Positions 43,249 through 52,642 are shown, counted from the first letter of the stretch. The stretch: DNA of 64,000 nucleotides from VXNE01 sp965116625 (GCA_965116625.1 OZ220717.1:3286001-3350000), one strand, 5' to 3'. Made by a program: numbers and translations. Notes: generated by a model not told the origin, from the letters alone.

Positions 43249-44793
43249 TCAGCCATAGATCGAACCCATCTCCCAGACATCGAGCCGGGTCAACGCGCTG
43301 CCGGCGCCTTGAGAGCGAAACGAGACCCCGGTGCTGTCCCCCCGGTCAGGGTAGACCCGCGCCGCCACGCACTGCCTGTCGTTGACGAACACCTCGACGA
43401 TGCTTCGGTCCACGAACACCCGCAGTTCCAGGGGCTCTTCAGGCCCGACCCGCACGCTCGCGGTCTCCGGCGCGCGCGACCGGACATCCCCGGCGATGGA
43501 CGAATAGGAGGTGTCCAGTGTGACAAGGCTTCCCACATGGCGCTTGCCAAGCACATGGTCGCGGTATCCGCGGTCCCGGTAGAACGCGATACGCGTGAAT
43601 TCCTCCCGGCTCGGTGAGCGCAGCACGTCGAGTTCGATCATCGAAGCCAGACCGGGCGCGACTGTGGCCCGGATCTCCAGCGCGTCGCCCCGCACGCCTT
43701 CGAGGACGGTTTCCCGGTTGGCCGGGAGTTCGCGTGCGCCCCCGCCCAATCGCGACTTGCGGCATGACTCGACCGCTGCGACTGGCGCCATCCTCAGTTC
43801 CCCGTCGTCGTCGAGCCATAGTCGCCGGGGCAGGCTCATGATCTGATCCCAGCCCGAGGTGGGCCTGGCCGGGTTCATGTTGAAGATCACGACGATGCCG
43901 GAACCGTCGGGCGTCGCGGATGGCGCATGCACGCCCCCCGGTCCGACCGGGCCCATGTTGAACTTTCCGGCATCGGTCACCATGAGCTTCTGGCGGGCCG
44001 TATCGTAGTCGCCGAGCAGGTACTGGCCTCCGCTCATGTGGCTGAAAAAGAGCAGCATGTGCATGTCGCCGATCGGCCAGAAATAGGGACAGGCACCGTC
44101 GTCCCCGAGCAGCGTGAAGCGGTCGCCCTCGGTGAATGGATGCAGGTACTCCCAATGTTCGAGGTCAGCGGACCGAAACAGGAAGTCCGCCGCCACCGGC
44201 GCCCCTCCGGGACCTTCCGGGAGCTTTCCGCCCGAGAGCGAGTAGTAGAAGTCCCCTTCCTTCCAGATGCACGGATCGAATACGGCATACGGCAGCGTCT
44301 CACCGGGACCTGCCATCGGGATCACCGGCCCACCGCCCAGCTTGGTCCAGTTCAGGAGCAGCGGATCGCTCGCGGTGGCGACCATGTTCCCGGCCTTGGT
44401 GCCGTGGTACATGGCGATCACGCGGTCGTCCTCGACCAGCGTCGCGCCCGAATAGCAGCGATCCTCCGGATCCGGGTAGATGCAGTACGGCAGGTCGCGC
44501 CAATGGATCAGGTCGTCGCTCACCGCGTGTCCCCAATGCTGGCGGGGGTCCTCCGGCGGGTAGCCCTGGTAGAACAGGTGCCATCGGCCCTGCCAGAAAC
44601 ACAGGCCGTTGGGATCGTTCAGCGTCCCCTCGGGGTTCACGTAGTGGAACAGCGGACGATAGCGGTCGTCCTTCAACGCCCGGCGCGCCCGCGCGAGGCG
44701 TTCGATCATCGGGTGCGACGCCAGCGCTGCCTCCTGCGCGGCCAGGGTCTCCGGGAAGGTGTAATGCGGGACCCTGGAACGGAAGTCAGGCAT
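43249..44793 (-). CDS. Glycoside hydrolase family 32 protein (fructan/sucrose hydrolase-like)
   Basis: This 514-aa GH32-type protein has the beta-propeller nucleophile motif (TLNDPNGLCFWQGRWHLFYQ) near residue 58, HWGHAVSDDLIHW, and FDPCIWKEGDFYY in place of the RDP motif. A C-terminal beta-sandwich follows (VFVDRSIVEVFVNDRQC). The usual EC motif that carries the acid/base glutamate reads DGACPYFWPIG here, so the catalytic Glu is not at the expected place. It lacks a signal peptide, so action on imported oligosaccharides is most likely, if it is active. Confidence 0.87.
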   Translation of the reverse strand: MPDFRSRVPHYTFPETLAAQEAALASHPMIERLARARRALKDDRYRPLFHYVNPEGTLNDPNGLCFWQGRWHLFYQGYPPEDPRQHWGHAVSDDLIHWRDLPYCIYPDPEDRCYSGATLVEDDRVIAMYHGTKAGNMVATASDPLLLNWTKLGGGPVIPMAGPGETLPYAVFDPCIWKEGDFYYSLSGGKLPEGPGGAPVAADFLFRSADLEHWEYLHPFTEGDRFTLLGDDGACPYFWPIGDMHMLLFFSHMSGGQYLLGDYDTARQKLMVTDAGKFNMGPVGPGGVHAPSATPDGSGIVVIFNMNPARPTSGWDQIMSLPRRLWLDDDGELRMAPVAAVESCRKSRLGGGARELPANRETVLEGVRGDALEIRATVAPGLASMIELDVLRSPSREEFTRIAFYRDRGYRDHVLGKRHVGSLVTLDTSYSSIAGDVRSRAPETASVRVGPEEPLELRVFVDRSIVEVFVNDRQCVAARVYPDRGDSTGVSFRSQGAGSALTRLDVWEMGSIYG

Positions 44794-44848
44794 GGATCAG
44801 CGACTTGGGAAAAACGGGATCAGCGCTGGATGCTACCACCGGGCATCG

Positions 44849-46180
44849 CTACCGGTATCGCGCCTCGATGTCGCGCAAGCCCGCGTCGAGGGTGGCCCGA
44901 TCAAGCCACCGCCCCCGGACCATGACCCCCTCGATGCGGCGCGCGTTGGCGATGTCCAGCAACGGGTTGGCATTCAGCAGCACCAGGTCCGCGTCGCGTC
45001 CCACCTCGATAGCGCCCCACCCGGATGTGCCGAAGAACGCCGCGGGCGCCGTCGTCCCGGTGGCCAGCGCCTCGTACGGCGTGAGGCCCGCAGCCACCAT
45101 GGACGCTAGTTCCCGGTGGATCGAGAACCCCGGCACGTTGAGTATCTGCGGCGAGTCGGAACCGAGCAGCACGGGGACCCCGCCATCGTGGAGCGCCTTG
45201 ATCAGCGTCTTGCGGATACCCAGGAACCGGGCGGCCTTGTCGGCGTTCGCGTTCGGTGCCATCTGTTTCAGGTACCCGATGTCGCGCTCACGAATGTCCT
45301 TCGGCACGTAGGCGAACTGCGGGCGCTGGGCCATCGCTTCCCAGTCGTAGGCTTGGGCGGTGTTCTCGAGCAGCGTCTCCGTGGGCACCACTGCGCCACC
45401 CGAGGCCTTCGTATATGCGACAGCGCGCGGGATCAGGCCCGGATCGGCGTGCGGCGCCAGCGCTTCGCCGAACCAGGTCAGGTAGGACTCCGGATACGAC
45501 CCGGCATCCGGCGTGATTGCGTGCATGTAGCCATCGAGGTGGTCGACGGTCGTCTGCCCGGACTCGAGGCTCGCCCGCAGGCCGACTGAAGCCGTCACGT
45601 GGCCCGCGAAGCTGATCCCGACCCGGTTCGCCTCGGCGGCAACAGCTTCGAACGCCCCTCCGGGGAGCCCTCCGATGATCTTGAGGAAGTCGTAGCCCGC
45701 GTCCTTCTGCTCCCTGACGCGCGCCGCCATTTCTTGCGCGCTGGACAGCCGTCCCGACAGGGGTGGGCCGGAGGTCAGGAGCCTGGGGCCAAGCGTGCGG
45801 TGGGCAAGCAGGTTCTCGCGCAAGGCCAGGTGGGTCGGATGCCCGATCATTCCACGCGCCATCGTCACCCCGTTCGCCACCCAAAGGAAAAGCATGTCGT
45901 CGCGGTACGGGTTCTCGACGGGCACATGGGCGTGCATCTCGGCGAGGCCCGGGATCAGGAAACGGCCGGTACCATCGATGACCCGGGCGTTCTCCGGGAC
46001 CTCGCCCCGGCCGATCGCAGCGATCCTGCCCTCGCGAACGGTCACGTTCCGCGCTTCCTGCACGCCAGGCTCGAGCATCGAAATCACGCCAACATCGACA
46101 ATCACGGTGTCCCCGGCCATGGCTGCCCAGGAAAGCAGCGCCGTGACCGATGCCGCGAGCGCGGGTCGTTTCGACATCAT
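44849..46180 (-). CDS. Amidohydrolase family protein (secreted)
   Basis: This 443-aa protein has a signal peptide (MMSKRPALAASVTALLSWAAMAG) and the metal-dependent amidohydrolase pattern: GRFLIPGLAEMHAHVPVENP (HxH), ISFAGHVTASVG, TVDHLDGYMHAI, LLGSDSPQ and the closing RDADLVLLNANPLLDI. It probably hydrolyses C-N or related bonds in the periplasm (imidazolonepropionase/prolidase-like subgroup); the substrate is unknown. It begins in a TGATG overlap with the epoxide hydrolase gene, so both form an operon. Confidence 0.88.
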   Translation of the reverse strand: MMSKRPALAASVTALLSWAAMAGDTVIVDVGVISMLEPGVQEARNVTVREGRIAAIGRGEVPENARVIDGTGRFLIPGLAEMHAHVPVENPYRDDMLFLWVANGVTMARGMIGHPTHLALRENLLAHRTLGPRLLTSGPPLSGRLSSAQEMAARVREQKDAGYDFLKIIGGLPGGAFEAVAAEANRVGISFAGHVTASVGLRASLESGQTTVDHLDGYMHAITPDAGSYPESYLTWFGEALAPHADPGLIPRAVAYTKASGGAVVPTETLLENTAQAYDWEAMAQRPQFAYVPKDIRERDIGYLKQMAPNANADKAARFLGIRKTLIKALHDGGVPVLLGSDSPQILNVPGFSIHRELASMVAAGLTPYEALATGTTAPAAFFGTSGWGAIEVGRDADLVLLNANPLLDIANARRIEGVMVRGRWLDRATLDAGLRDIEARYR

Positions 46181-47295
46181 CAACGCAGGGGCCGGAAGAA
46201 CTTCCTGATGTCGTCCACCATCATCTCCGGTTCCTCGAAGGCCGAAAAATGGGCACCGCGGTCGAACTCGGTCCAGTGCACCAGGTTGGACTCCCCGGCA
46301 AGTTCGTCGCGCGTCTGCCTGAGCCACCGGCACACCGAATAGCCGCTCGGAACCTCGATCCGGCCGCCGATGCGATTGACGCTGTTGTGGGCGTTCTCGT
46401 GGTACAGGCAGGTGCTGCTGTAGATGGTCTCCGTGAACCAGTAGAGCGAGATCGTGGTCAGGAGTTCGTCTTTCGTGAAGCGCGATTCGATGTCTCCGCC
46501 ACAGTCGCTCCAGGCATGCCACTTCTCGACGATCCAGCCGGCCAGTCCCGCGGGAGAGTCCGTCAGCCCATAGGCCAGCGTCTGCGGCCGCGTGCTCTGG
46601 ATATGGCCATAGCCGCCTCCATCGGCAAGCCGGATCCGGCGTTCCTCATCGGTCTCGTCCGGTTTCGGGGGCAACCGGGGGATGCCGCCCACCAGGCGGT
46701 GAATGCCCACGACCCGCTCCGGGTACTTCCATCCGATCAGGCCCGTCACCAGTCCACCCCAGTCACCGCCGTGCGCGCCGTAGCGATCATGGCCCAGGTC
46801 CGTCATCAACCGGTCCCATAGCTCGGCGATACGGGCAGGACCGTAGCCGGTCACCGTGGGGCGCTCCGAGAACGCGTAGCCCGGCATGGACGGGACGATG
46901 ACATCGAAGGCGTCGGCAGGGTCACCGCCATGCGCGCCCGGATCCGACAGCGGTTCGATGATCTTGTCGAAGTCATAGAAGGTGCTCGGCCAGCCGTGGG
47001 TAAACACGAGCGGGAAGGGATCCGGACCCTTCCCCGGCGCATGAATGTAGTGCAGGCGGAAACCATCGACTTCGCGCAGGAAGTGGTCATGGCGGTTGAG
47101 GGCAGCCTCCTGCGCCCGCCAGTCGAACCCATCGGCCCAGTACGCACAGAGTTCTTTCAGATAGGCGTTGTTGGTGCCGTACGTCCAGCCGCACTCCGGC
47201 ATCAGGTCCGTCGGCCAGCGTGTGCGCTGCAGGCGCTGGCGCAGATCGGTCAGCGCCGCATCGGGGATCTCAATCTCGAATGGTGTTGCCGTCAT
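46180..47295 (-). CDS. Epoxide hydrolase (EHN / alpha-beta hydrolase)
   Basis: This 371-aa enzyme has an N-terminal EHN domain (FEIEIPDAALTDLRQRLQRTRWP) and an alpha/beta hydrolase core. The core shows FTHGWPSTFYDF (HGxP), GAHGGDWGGLVTG (nucleophile Asp), tyrosines in the lid, and the catalytic His in GAHFSAFEEPEMM near the C-terminus. It hydrolyses epoxides to diols, probably in the cytoplasm. ATG 47295 was chosen over the upstream frame because the family starts at MTATPFEIEIPD. It is divergent from the CoA-transferase genes. Confidence 0.9.
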   Translation of the reverse strand: MTATPFEIEIPDAALTDLRQRLQRTRWPTDLMPECGWTYGTNNAYLKELCAYWADGFDWRAQEAALNRHDHFLREVDGFRLHYIHAPGKGPDPFPLVFTHGWPSTFYDFDKIIEPLSDPGAHGGDPADAFDVIVPSMPGYAFSERPTVTGYGPARIAELWDRLMTDLGHDRYGAHGGDWGGLVTGLIGWKYPERVVGIHRLVGGIPRLPPKPDETDEERRIRLADGGGYGHIQSTRPQTLAYGLTDSPAGLAGWIVEKWHAWSDCGGDIESRFTKDELLTTISLYWFTETIYSSTCLYHENAHNSVNRIGGRIEVPSGYSVCRWLRQTRDELAGESNLVHWTEFDRGAHFSAFEEPEMMVDDIRKFFRPLR

Positions 47296-47366
47296 GCATC
47301 GTCCGTTCTTGTCCGGGCAGCGACAGAAAGTAACATGGCAACTGTCTCCCGCATGTCGGAGGAACC

Positions 47367-48704
47367 ATGACCCCGCCCGCCTTACCACGAGCACTGCAGG
47401 GGATTCGGGTGCTGGACTTCACCTGGGTCCGCGCCGGTCCCTGGGCGACGCGCTGGCTGGGCGCCCTGGGCGCCGAGGTGATCAAGGTGGAGTGGCCCGA
47501 GAACGAGCGCGGCAGACAGTCCGGCGGGAACACGACCCCCCGGGGCCATGCGCAGGACCTCAATACGGGCGGCAACTTCAACGACACGAACTGCAACAAG
47601 CTCAGCGTCACGCTGAACGTTCGATCCCCCAGGGGCATGGACCTCATCAGGCGCCTGGTATCGGTTTCGGATGCAGTCATCGAGAACTTCAGTTCCCGGG
47701 TGCTGCGGAGTTGGGGCCTCGGCTATGAAGAGCTATCCAGGCTGCGGCCCGGCATCGTGTACGTGTCCATGTCCGGTTTCGGTCACACCGGGCGCCACCA
47801 TCACTACAAGACCTTCGGCCCGGTGGCACAGGCGATCTCCGGCCTGACCTTTCTCTCGGGGCTGCCGGACAAGCCGCCGGCCGGCTGGGGGTGGTCCTAC
47901 CTCGACGACACAGGCGGCCTCTACGGCGCGATGGGGGTGTTGACCGGCATCTATCACCGCAACGTGACGGGACAGGGCCAGCACATCGACCTGTCGCAGA
48001 TGATCGCCGGCATCACGCTGAACGGCCCGGCGATCCTCGACCACACCGTGAACGGCAGGCGCTCGCGCCGGGAAGGTTTTCCACCCGGCAACCGCACTCA
48101 TTGGCCGGGCACGCCGCTACTGGACAACTACCGCGGCCCACAGGCCGCGCCGCACAACGCGTACCGGACGAGTCCGGGCGGCTACAACGACTGGTGCGTT
48201 ATCGCCTGCTTCTCGGACGAGGAATGGCAGCGCCTGGTGCAACTGATGGGCGCACCAGCCTGGGCTGCGACCGCCGAATACGCCGACCTGGACGGCCGCC
48301 TCCGCCACCAGGCAGAGATGGACCGTGAAATCGAGGCATGGACGTCATCGCAGGACAAGTACGAGCTGACCGCGAGGTGCCAGGAGGCCGGTGTACCCGC
48401 CATGCCGGTGCAGAGCTCCGAAGACCGGGTGGAGCACGATCCGCAGCTCCGTCACCGGGACATGTACCAGGCATTGGAGCACCCGGAGCTGGGGCCAAAA
48501 AGACTACAGAACGCACCGTTCAAGCTATCTGCCACGCCTGCCGTCAACCACCGGCCCGGCCCGCTGATCGGGCAACACAACCGGCAGGTGTTCGAAGACC
48601 TCCTGGGGCTTCCTCACGAGGACCTCGTCAGCGGTTACGAAGACGGCACGTTCTGGCCGGTCAACCGCCCACGGTATCCGTACATGGAGGAAATGCTGAA
48701 ATGA
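47367..48704 (+). CDS. CaiB/BaiF CoA-transferase family protein, subunit 1
   Basis: This 445-aa class III CoA-transferase has LQGIRVLDFTWVRAGPWATR, GAEVIKVEWPENER, SVTLNVRSPRGMDLIRRLV, VVIENFSSRVLRSWGLGYEEL, VYVSMSGFGHTGRHHHYKTFGP and GQHIDLSQMIAG. The catalytic Asp position lies in the conserved N-terminal third. These enzymes move CoA between carboxylic acids during degradation of carnitine, aromatics or steroids. The ATGA overlap with the next gene suggests the two form one enzyme complex or act on paired substrates. Confidence 0.9.
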   Translation: MTPPALPRALQGIRVLDFTWVRAGPWATRWLGALGAEVIKVEWPENERGRQSGGNTTPRGHAQDLNTGGNFNDTNCNKLSVTLNVRSPRGMDLIRRLVSVSDAVIENFSSRVLRSWGLGYEELSRLRPGIVYVSMSGFGHTGRHHHYKTFGPVAQAISGLTFLSGLPDKPPAGWGWSYLDDTGGLYGAMGVLTGIYHRNVTGQGQHIDLSQMIAGITLNGPAILDHTVNGRRSRREGFPPGNRTHWPGTPLLDNYRGPQAAPHNAYRTSPGGYNDWCVIACFSDEEWQRLVQLMGAPAWAATAEYADLDGRLRHQAEMDREIEAWTSSQDKYELTARCQEAGVPAMPVQSSEDRVEHDPQLRHRDMYQALEHPELGPKRLQNAPFKLSATPAVNHRPGPLIGQHNRQVFEDLLGLPHEDLVSGYEDGTFWPVNRPRYPYMEEMLK

Positions 48705-49948
48705 CCGGTCCGCTGTCGAATCTCCGCCTGCTGGAACTCGCCGACGAGAAAGGCCAGTTCTGTGGGAAGCTGATGGCGGACCTCGGCGCCGACGTCATCA
48801 AGATCGAACCACCGGGCGGCGACGCGACCCGCTCGGTGGGTCCGTTCCTGGACGATGTCCCCGATCCGAACCGCAGCCTCTCGTTCTGGCACTACAACAC
48901 TTCAAAGCGCGGCGTCACGCTCGACCTCGAATCGGACGAAGGCCAAGCCCTGTTCCTCCGCCTGGCATCGACGGCGGACATCGTTCTGGAGACATTCGCG
49001 CCGGGATACCTCAAGTCTCTCAACCTCGGATACGAGACGCTCAGCAACACCCACCGCAAGCTGATCATGTGTTCCCTGACCCCCTTCGGCCAGTCCGGGC
49101 CCTGGCGCGACTACCAGTCGAGCGACCTGCTGCACATGGCTGCGGGCGGCCAGATGGCCTCCAGCGGTTACGACGAAAGCGACGTCCCGGACGCACCGCC
49201 CATTGCCCCCGGAGGCGGCAATGCCTGGCACACCGGCGCCCACTACGCGTACATGGCCATGATGGCTGCGCTGGTCCATCGCACCGCATCCGGCGAAGGC
49301 CAGTACATCGACGCGTCGATACACGACGCCTGCGCACTGTCCACGGAGAGCGCCGTCGCTTCCTGGATCTATCGTGACGAAGTCGTGATCCGGCAAACCG
49401 GACGCCACCACGCCGCCAACCCGACGCCGAGGACGCAGTACCCGACGAAAGACGGGAAATACGTCAACGCGCTGACCGGGGGCGGGCGCCTGGACCCGGC
49501 CTACGTACGCACCCTGGCGGAATGGTTCGAGCCCCACGGCCTCGCGGGCGACCTTAAGGACGAGCGCTACCGCGACCCTGATTTCATCGCGGGAAACGCC
49601 CACCACATCGTCGAGGAGGTGCTCGCCAACTTCATCGCGAACCGCACCGCGGACGAGGTCTACCACGAAGCCCAGGAGCGCGGATTCCCCTGGGGCGCCG
49701 TGCGCGCACCCGATGAACTACTCTCGGACGGGCACCTCGAAGACCGGGAGTTCTGGACCGAGGTGGAGCATCCCGAACTCGGCCGGACGTTTACCTATCC
49801 CGGGGGCGGCACCATCTTCAACGGGTCGCCGTGGCGCATCTCGCGCCGCGCGCCGCTCATCGGCGAGCACAACGAGGAGATTCTTGGCGGAGAACTCGGG
49901 CTGTCGTCTGAAGAACTTGCGCGCCTGTCCAGAAGCGGCGTGACCTAG
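48701..49948 (+). CDS. CaiB/BaiF CoA-transferase family protein, subunit 2
   Basis: This 415-aa CaiB/BaiF protein has LLELADEKGQFCGKLMADLGADVIKIEPPGGD, RGVTLDLESDEGQALFLRLA, CSLTPFGQSGPWRDY, GEGQYIDASIHDAC and YVNALTGGGRLD. It is translationally coupled to the preceding gene. Its TAG stop is part of the CTAG target duplicated by the IS element, so the coding sequence is untouched. Transcription to any former downstream gene is broken. Confidence 0.9.
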   Translation: MTGPLSNLRLLELADEKGQFCGKLMADLGADVIKIEPPGGDATRSVGPFLDDVPDPNRSLSFWHYNTSKRGVTLDLESDEGQALFLRLASTADIVLETFAPGYLKSLNLGYETLSNTHRKLIMCSLTPFGQSGPWRDYQSSDLLHMAAGGQMASSGYDESDVPDAPPIAPGGGNAWHTGAHYAYMAMMAALVHRTASGEGQYIDASIHDACALSTESAVASWIYRDEVVIRQTGRHHAANPTPRTQYPTKDGKYVNALTGGGRLDPAYVRTLAEWFEPHGLAGDLKDERYRDPDFIAGNAHHIVEEVLANFIANRTADEVYHEAQERGFPWGAVRAPDELLSDGHLEDREFWTEVEHPELGRTFTYPGGGTIFNGSPWRISRRAPLIGEHNEEILGGELGLSSEELARLSRSGVT

Positions 49949-51517
49949 GAGCCTGCGCCGTAGAAAACGGGATGGGATAATAGGCGCATAGTTGTTTTGG
50001 GAAGCTTCGATGCCGACGACGTTTCGCCCCTACCAGCCGGATCAGACGCTATTGCTGGCGCCGAGTTTGCGGGAGTGGCTGCCGGAAGGCCACCTGGCGG
50101 ACCATGTGAGCGACCTGGTGGACGGACTGGACCTGTCGGCGTTTTATGAGCGCTACGAGGGCGATGGCCGGCGCAAGTCGCCGTACGAGCCGGCGATGAT
50201 GCTGAAGGTGTTGATCTATGGCTACGCGACGGGGGTGTTTTCGTCGCGGGGGATCGCGCGGCGGCTGGAGGAGGACGTGGCGTTCCGGGTTCTGGGGGCG
50301 GGGAACTTCCCGAGCCATCGGACGATCTGCGAGTTTCGGCGGCGGCACCTCGAGGACTTCAGGCGGCTGTTCGCGGAGGTGGTGACGCTGGCGCGCGAGA
50401 TGGGCGTGGCGAACTTCGGCAAGCTGTCGGTGGACGGCACGAAGGTTCGGGCGAACGCGAGCAAGCGCAAGGCGATGAGCTACGGGCGGATGCTTGCGGA
50501 GGAGCGGCGTCTTGAGGGCGAGATCGAGGCGCTGGTGGAGCGCGCGCGGGAGACGGACGCGGCGGAGGACGCGCGTTTCGGGGAGGCGTTCCGGGGCGAC
50601 GAGCTGCCGGCGGAGCTGCGCCGGCGGGAGGATCGCCTGGCGGCGATCGCGGCGGCGCGGGAGCGGCTTGAGGCGCGGCAGAGGGAGGCGGACGAGGCGC
50701 GCGGGCGCAAGCCGGGCATGAAGCGGAACCCGCGGGGCGGGCGGCCGTACAAGCGCGACTACGGCGAGCCGGACGAGAAGGCGCAGGACAACTTCACGGA
50801 TCCGGAGAGCCGGATCATGAACACCTCGCAGGAGGGCTTCCAGCAGTGCTACAACGCGCAGCTGGCGGTGGAGGGGGCGAACCAGCTGATCGTCGCCGCG
50901 GAGGTGTCGCCGAGCGCCAGCGACCAGGGGCATCTGGTGACGCTGCTGGACGATGTCGAGGCGACCCACGGAGAGCGGCCGGCGACGGTTCTGGCGGACG
51001 CCGGCTACTGCAACGAGGCGGACCTCGCGACGCTGGAGGATCGCGGGGTGGACGGCCACGTGGCGTTGGGCCGGGAGGGCCGGAGCGAGGTCGCCGCGGA
51101 CCCGGAGAAGCATCCGGCGAAGGCGCGCATGGCCGCGAAGCTGGCGACGGCGGCGGGGCGGGCGCAGTACGCGCAGCGCAAGTGGCTGTCGGAAGCGCCG
51201 CACGGATGGATCAAGGAAGCGCTCGGCTTCCGCCGCTTCAGTCTGCGGGGCCTCGACAAGGTGCGGGGCGAGTGGGACCTGGTCTGCCTGGCGTTGAACA
51301 TCAGGCGGCTGCGGGGACTCCAGGCGGCCTGAAGGCGAGCCCCATGGTCCCAATGGCTATGAACCCGAGCCCTCTCATAACCACCGGTTATGGCCGCGGG
51401 ACCGAGCGAATCGCCCGCCGTCCGCCGGAACACGTCTGTCGCTGTTCGCCAGCGTTCGCTTCGCGGCGTTCGAGCGCTGCGCGCGGCCGCGAACCATCCT
51501 ACGGCGCAGGCTCCTAG
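49945..51517 (+). mobile_element. IS1182-like insertion sequence with 15-bp inverted repeats and CTAG target duplication
   Basis: The element spans 49949-51513 (1565 bp). The left end GAGCCTGCGCCGTAG (49949-49963) is the exact reverse complement of the right end CTACGGCGCAGGCTC (51499-51513). CTAG at 49945-49948 and 51514-51517 is the target duplication. A single transposase gene fills most of it. The element is complete and appears intact, suggesting recent or ongoing activity. The 166 bases after the transposase stop carry no gene. Confidence 0.93.
50010..51332 (+). CDS. IS1182 family transposase
   Basis: This ~440-aa DDE transposase opens with FRPYQPDQTLLLAPSLREWLPEGHLA, the usual leader of the family. 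The acidic triad lies in KLSVDGTKVRANASK, VLADAGYCNEADL and HGWIKEALGFRRFSLRGLDKVRGEW. A long basic/glutamate-rich insertion (EERRLEGEIEALVERARE..) lies in the middle. Codon third positions are strongly G-biased, unlike the neighbours, a sign of different ancestry. ATG 50010 was chosen after a GGGAAG site; the frame opens at 49992. Confidence 0.93.
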   Translation: MPTTFRPYQPDQTLLLAPSLREWLPEGHLADHVSDLVDGLDLSAFYERYEGDGRRKSPYEPAMMLKVLIYGYATGVFSSRGIARRLEEDVAFRVLGAGNFPSHRTICEFRRRHLEDFRRLFAEVVTLAREMGVANFGKLSVDGTKVRANASKRKAMSYGRMLAEERRLEGEIEALVERARETDAAEDARFGEAFRGDELPAELRRREDRLAAIAAARERLEARQREADEARGRKPGMKRNPRGGRPYKRDYGEPDEKAQDNFTDPESRIMNTSQEGFQQCYNAQLAVEGANQLIVAAEVSPSASDQGHLVTLLDDVEATHGERPATVLADAGYCNEADLATLEDRGVDGHVALGREGRSEVAADPEKHPAKARMAAKLATAAGRAQYAQRKWLSEAPHGWIKEALGFRRFSLRGLDKVRGEWDLVCLALNIRRLRGLQAA

Positions 51518-51664
51518 CGCCATGAAATCCGCCAGCCCTTCGGGCGTGCCGTCTTTCACCCCCGCCCAGGCCCACCTACGGTCCTGCGCCTTGATCGGCA
51601 CTTCGTGCCGTTCGACGGCGCAGCCCCCTAGCGCCACAAGTGCCTCGCGACCGGCGACCGAGAA
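51518..51664. other. IS-flanking stretch with an end-like sequence and a hairpin
   Basis: About 20 of 22 bases at 51615-51636 (ACGGCGCAG..CCTAGCGCCA) repeat the IS right end plus its flank at 51501-51522. CGGCAC (51596-51601), TTC, GTGCCG (51605-51610) form a hairpin just before it. No gene is evident. It may be the relic end of an earlier element or an insertion hotspot. Confidence 0.4.
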
Positions 51665-51850
51665 ATGAAGAGACAAGACATCCTTATTGCCCTTGGCGTA
51701 GCGTTGTTCAACTGGATTGTGCTAGTGATCGTCACTGACCACTTGGGGTACAGCGTGGCTGCGGCCCTCGGCTCGTTTGTTGGAGCGTTGCCAGTGGGAC
51801 ACCTGATGCGCAGGCGCGCGGCCCGGCTCAAGAACCGCCGAACGGCCTGA
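51665..51850 (+). CDS. Small membrane protein
   Basis: This 61-aa protein has two hydrophobic helices (ILIALGVALFNWIVLVIVTDHLG; SVAAALGSFVGALPVGHLM) and a basic C-terminal tail (RRRAARLKNRRTA). It looks like a genuine short inner-membrane protein. The ribosome site is modest (GACCGAG). No family is recognised. Confidence 0.5.
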   Translation: MKRQDILIALGVALFNWIVLVIVTDHLGYSVAAALGSFVGALPVGHLMRRRAARLKNRRTA

Positions 51851-51925
51851 TCCCGGTGCGAAGAGACCCGAGCCGCCCTGGGCCTGGTCTGCCCCGTGAA
51901 TATACGGCCCGGATGACCTACCGAT

Positions 51926-52642
51926 TTACCCCAGGTTGCGCCGAAACATGGCGTGCACCCGCTCCCAATGCTTCTCCGCCGCCTCGCGGTTGTACCGGTC
52001 GCCTCCCGGCGGCGCGAAACCGTGCATGGCACCCTCCATGAAATCGATGCGGTAGTTGATACCCGCATCGGACATGGCCTGGTCCATGATCTTCATCTCG
52101 TCCACGGTGGCCGTGGGATCCTCATCGGCCCAGCCGAAATAGACCTCCGCCTTGATCTGGTCAATCTGCCGGTGCGGCGAGTCATCCTCGTGCGTGACGA
52201 CCCAGGCGCCGTGCACCGAGGCGATGGCGGCAACCTTGTCCGGCCAGGTCTGGGCCAGGGACATGACGAGCGGCCCGCTCATGCAGAAACCGACGGCGCC
52301 GATCTTGCCGTCGGAATCCGCCTTGTCGTTCTTCGCCGCGAAGTCGAGCAGCGCTTGCGCATCCGGGATGATCCCGTGGCGCGTAACGCTTTGCATGAGG
52401 GAGCGGCGGTCCTCGTCGGGGTCCAGCTCGTGGTAAGGGGTGACGCGATAGAAGAGAAACGGCAGCAGTACGTAGTAGCCCGCGGTCGCGAGCCTTGATG
52501 CCATGTCCCGCAGGGCGGGCCGGATACTCGGCGCATCCATCAGGTACAGCACGATCGGGTAAGGGCCGCCCTCTTCCGGGTGGTACTCGAAGGTCGTCAT
52601 GCTGCCTTCCGGGGTCTGGATTTCGACTTGGCGTTCGATCAT
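51926..52642 (-). CDS. Dienelactone hydrolase family protein
   Basis: This 238-aa alpha/beta hydrolase carries the dienelactone-hydrolase-type nucleophile cysteine in GAVGFCMSGPLVMS (GxCxG). The acid lies in FGWADEDPTATV and the catalytic His in GAMHGFAPPGGDRYN. The family also covers carboxymethylenebutenolidases and general esterases. Together with the nearby CoA-transferases and thiolase-like genes it hints at catabolism of cyclic or aromatic acids. The substrate is not resolved. Confidence 0.9.
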   Translation of the reverse strand: MIERQVEIQTPEGSMTTFEYHPEEGGPYPIVLYLMDAPSIRPALRDMASRLATAGYYVLLPFLFYRVTPYHELDPDEDRRSLMQSVTRHGIIPDAQALLDFAAKNDKADSDGKIGAVGFCMSGPLVMSLAQTWPDKVAAIASVHGAWVVTHEDDSPHRQIDQIKAEVYFGWADEDPTATVDEMKIMDQAMSDAGINYRIDFMEGAMHGFAPPGGDRYNREAAEKHWERVHAMFRRNLG

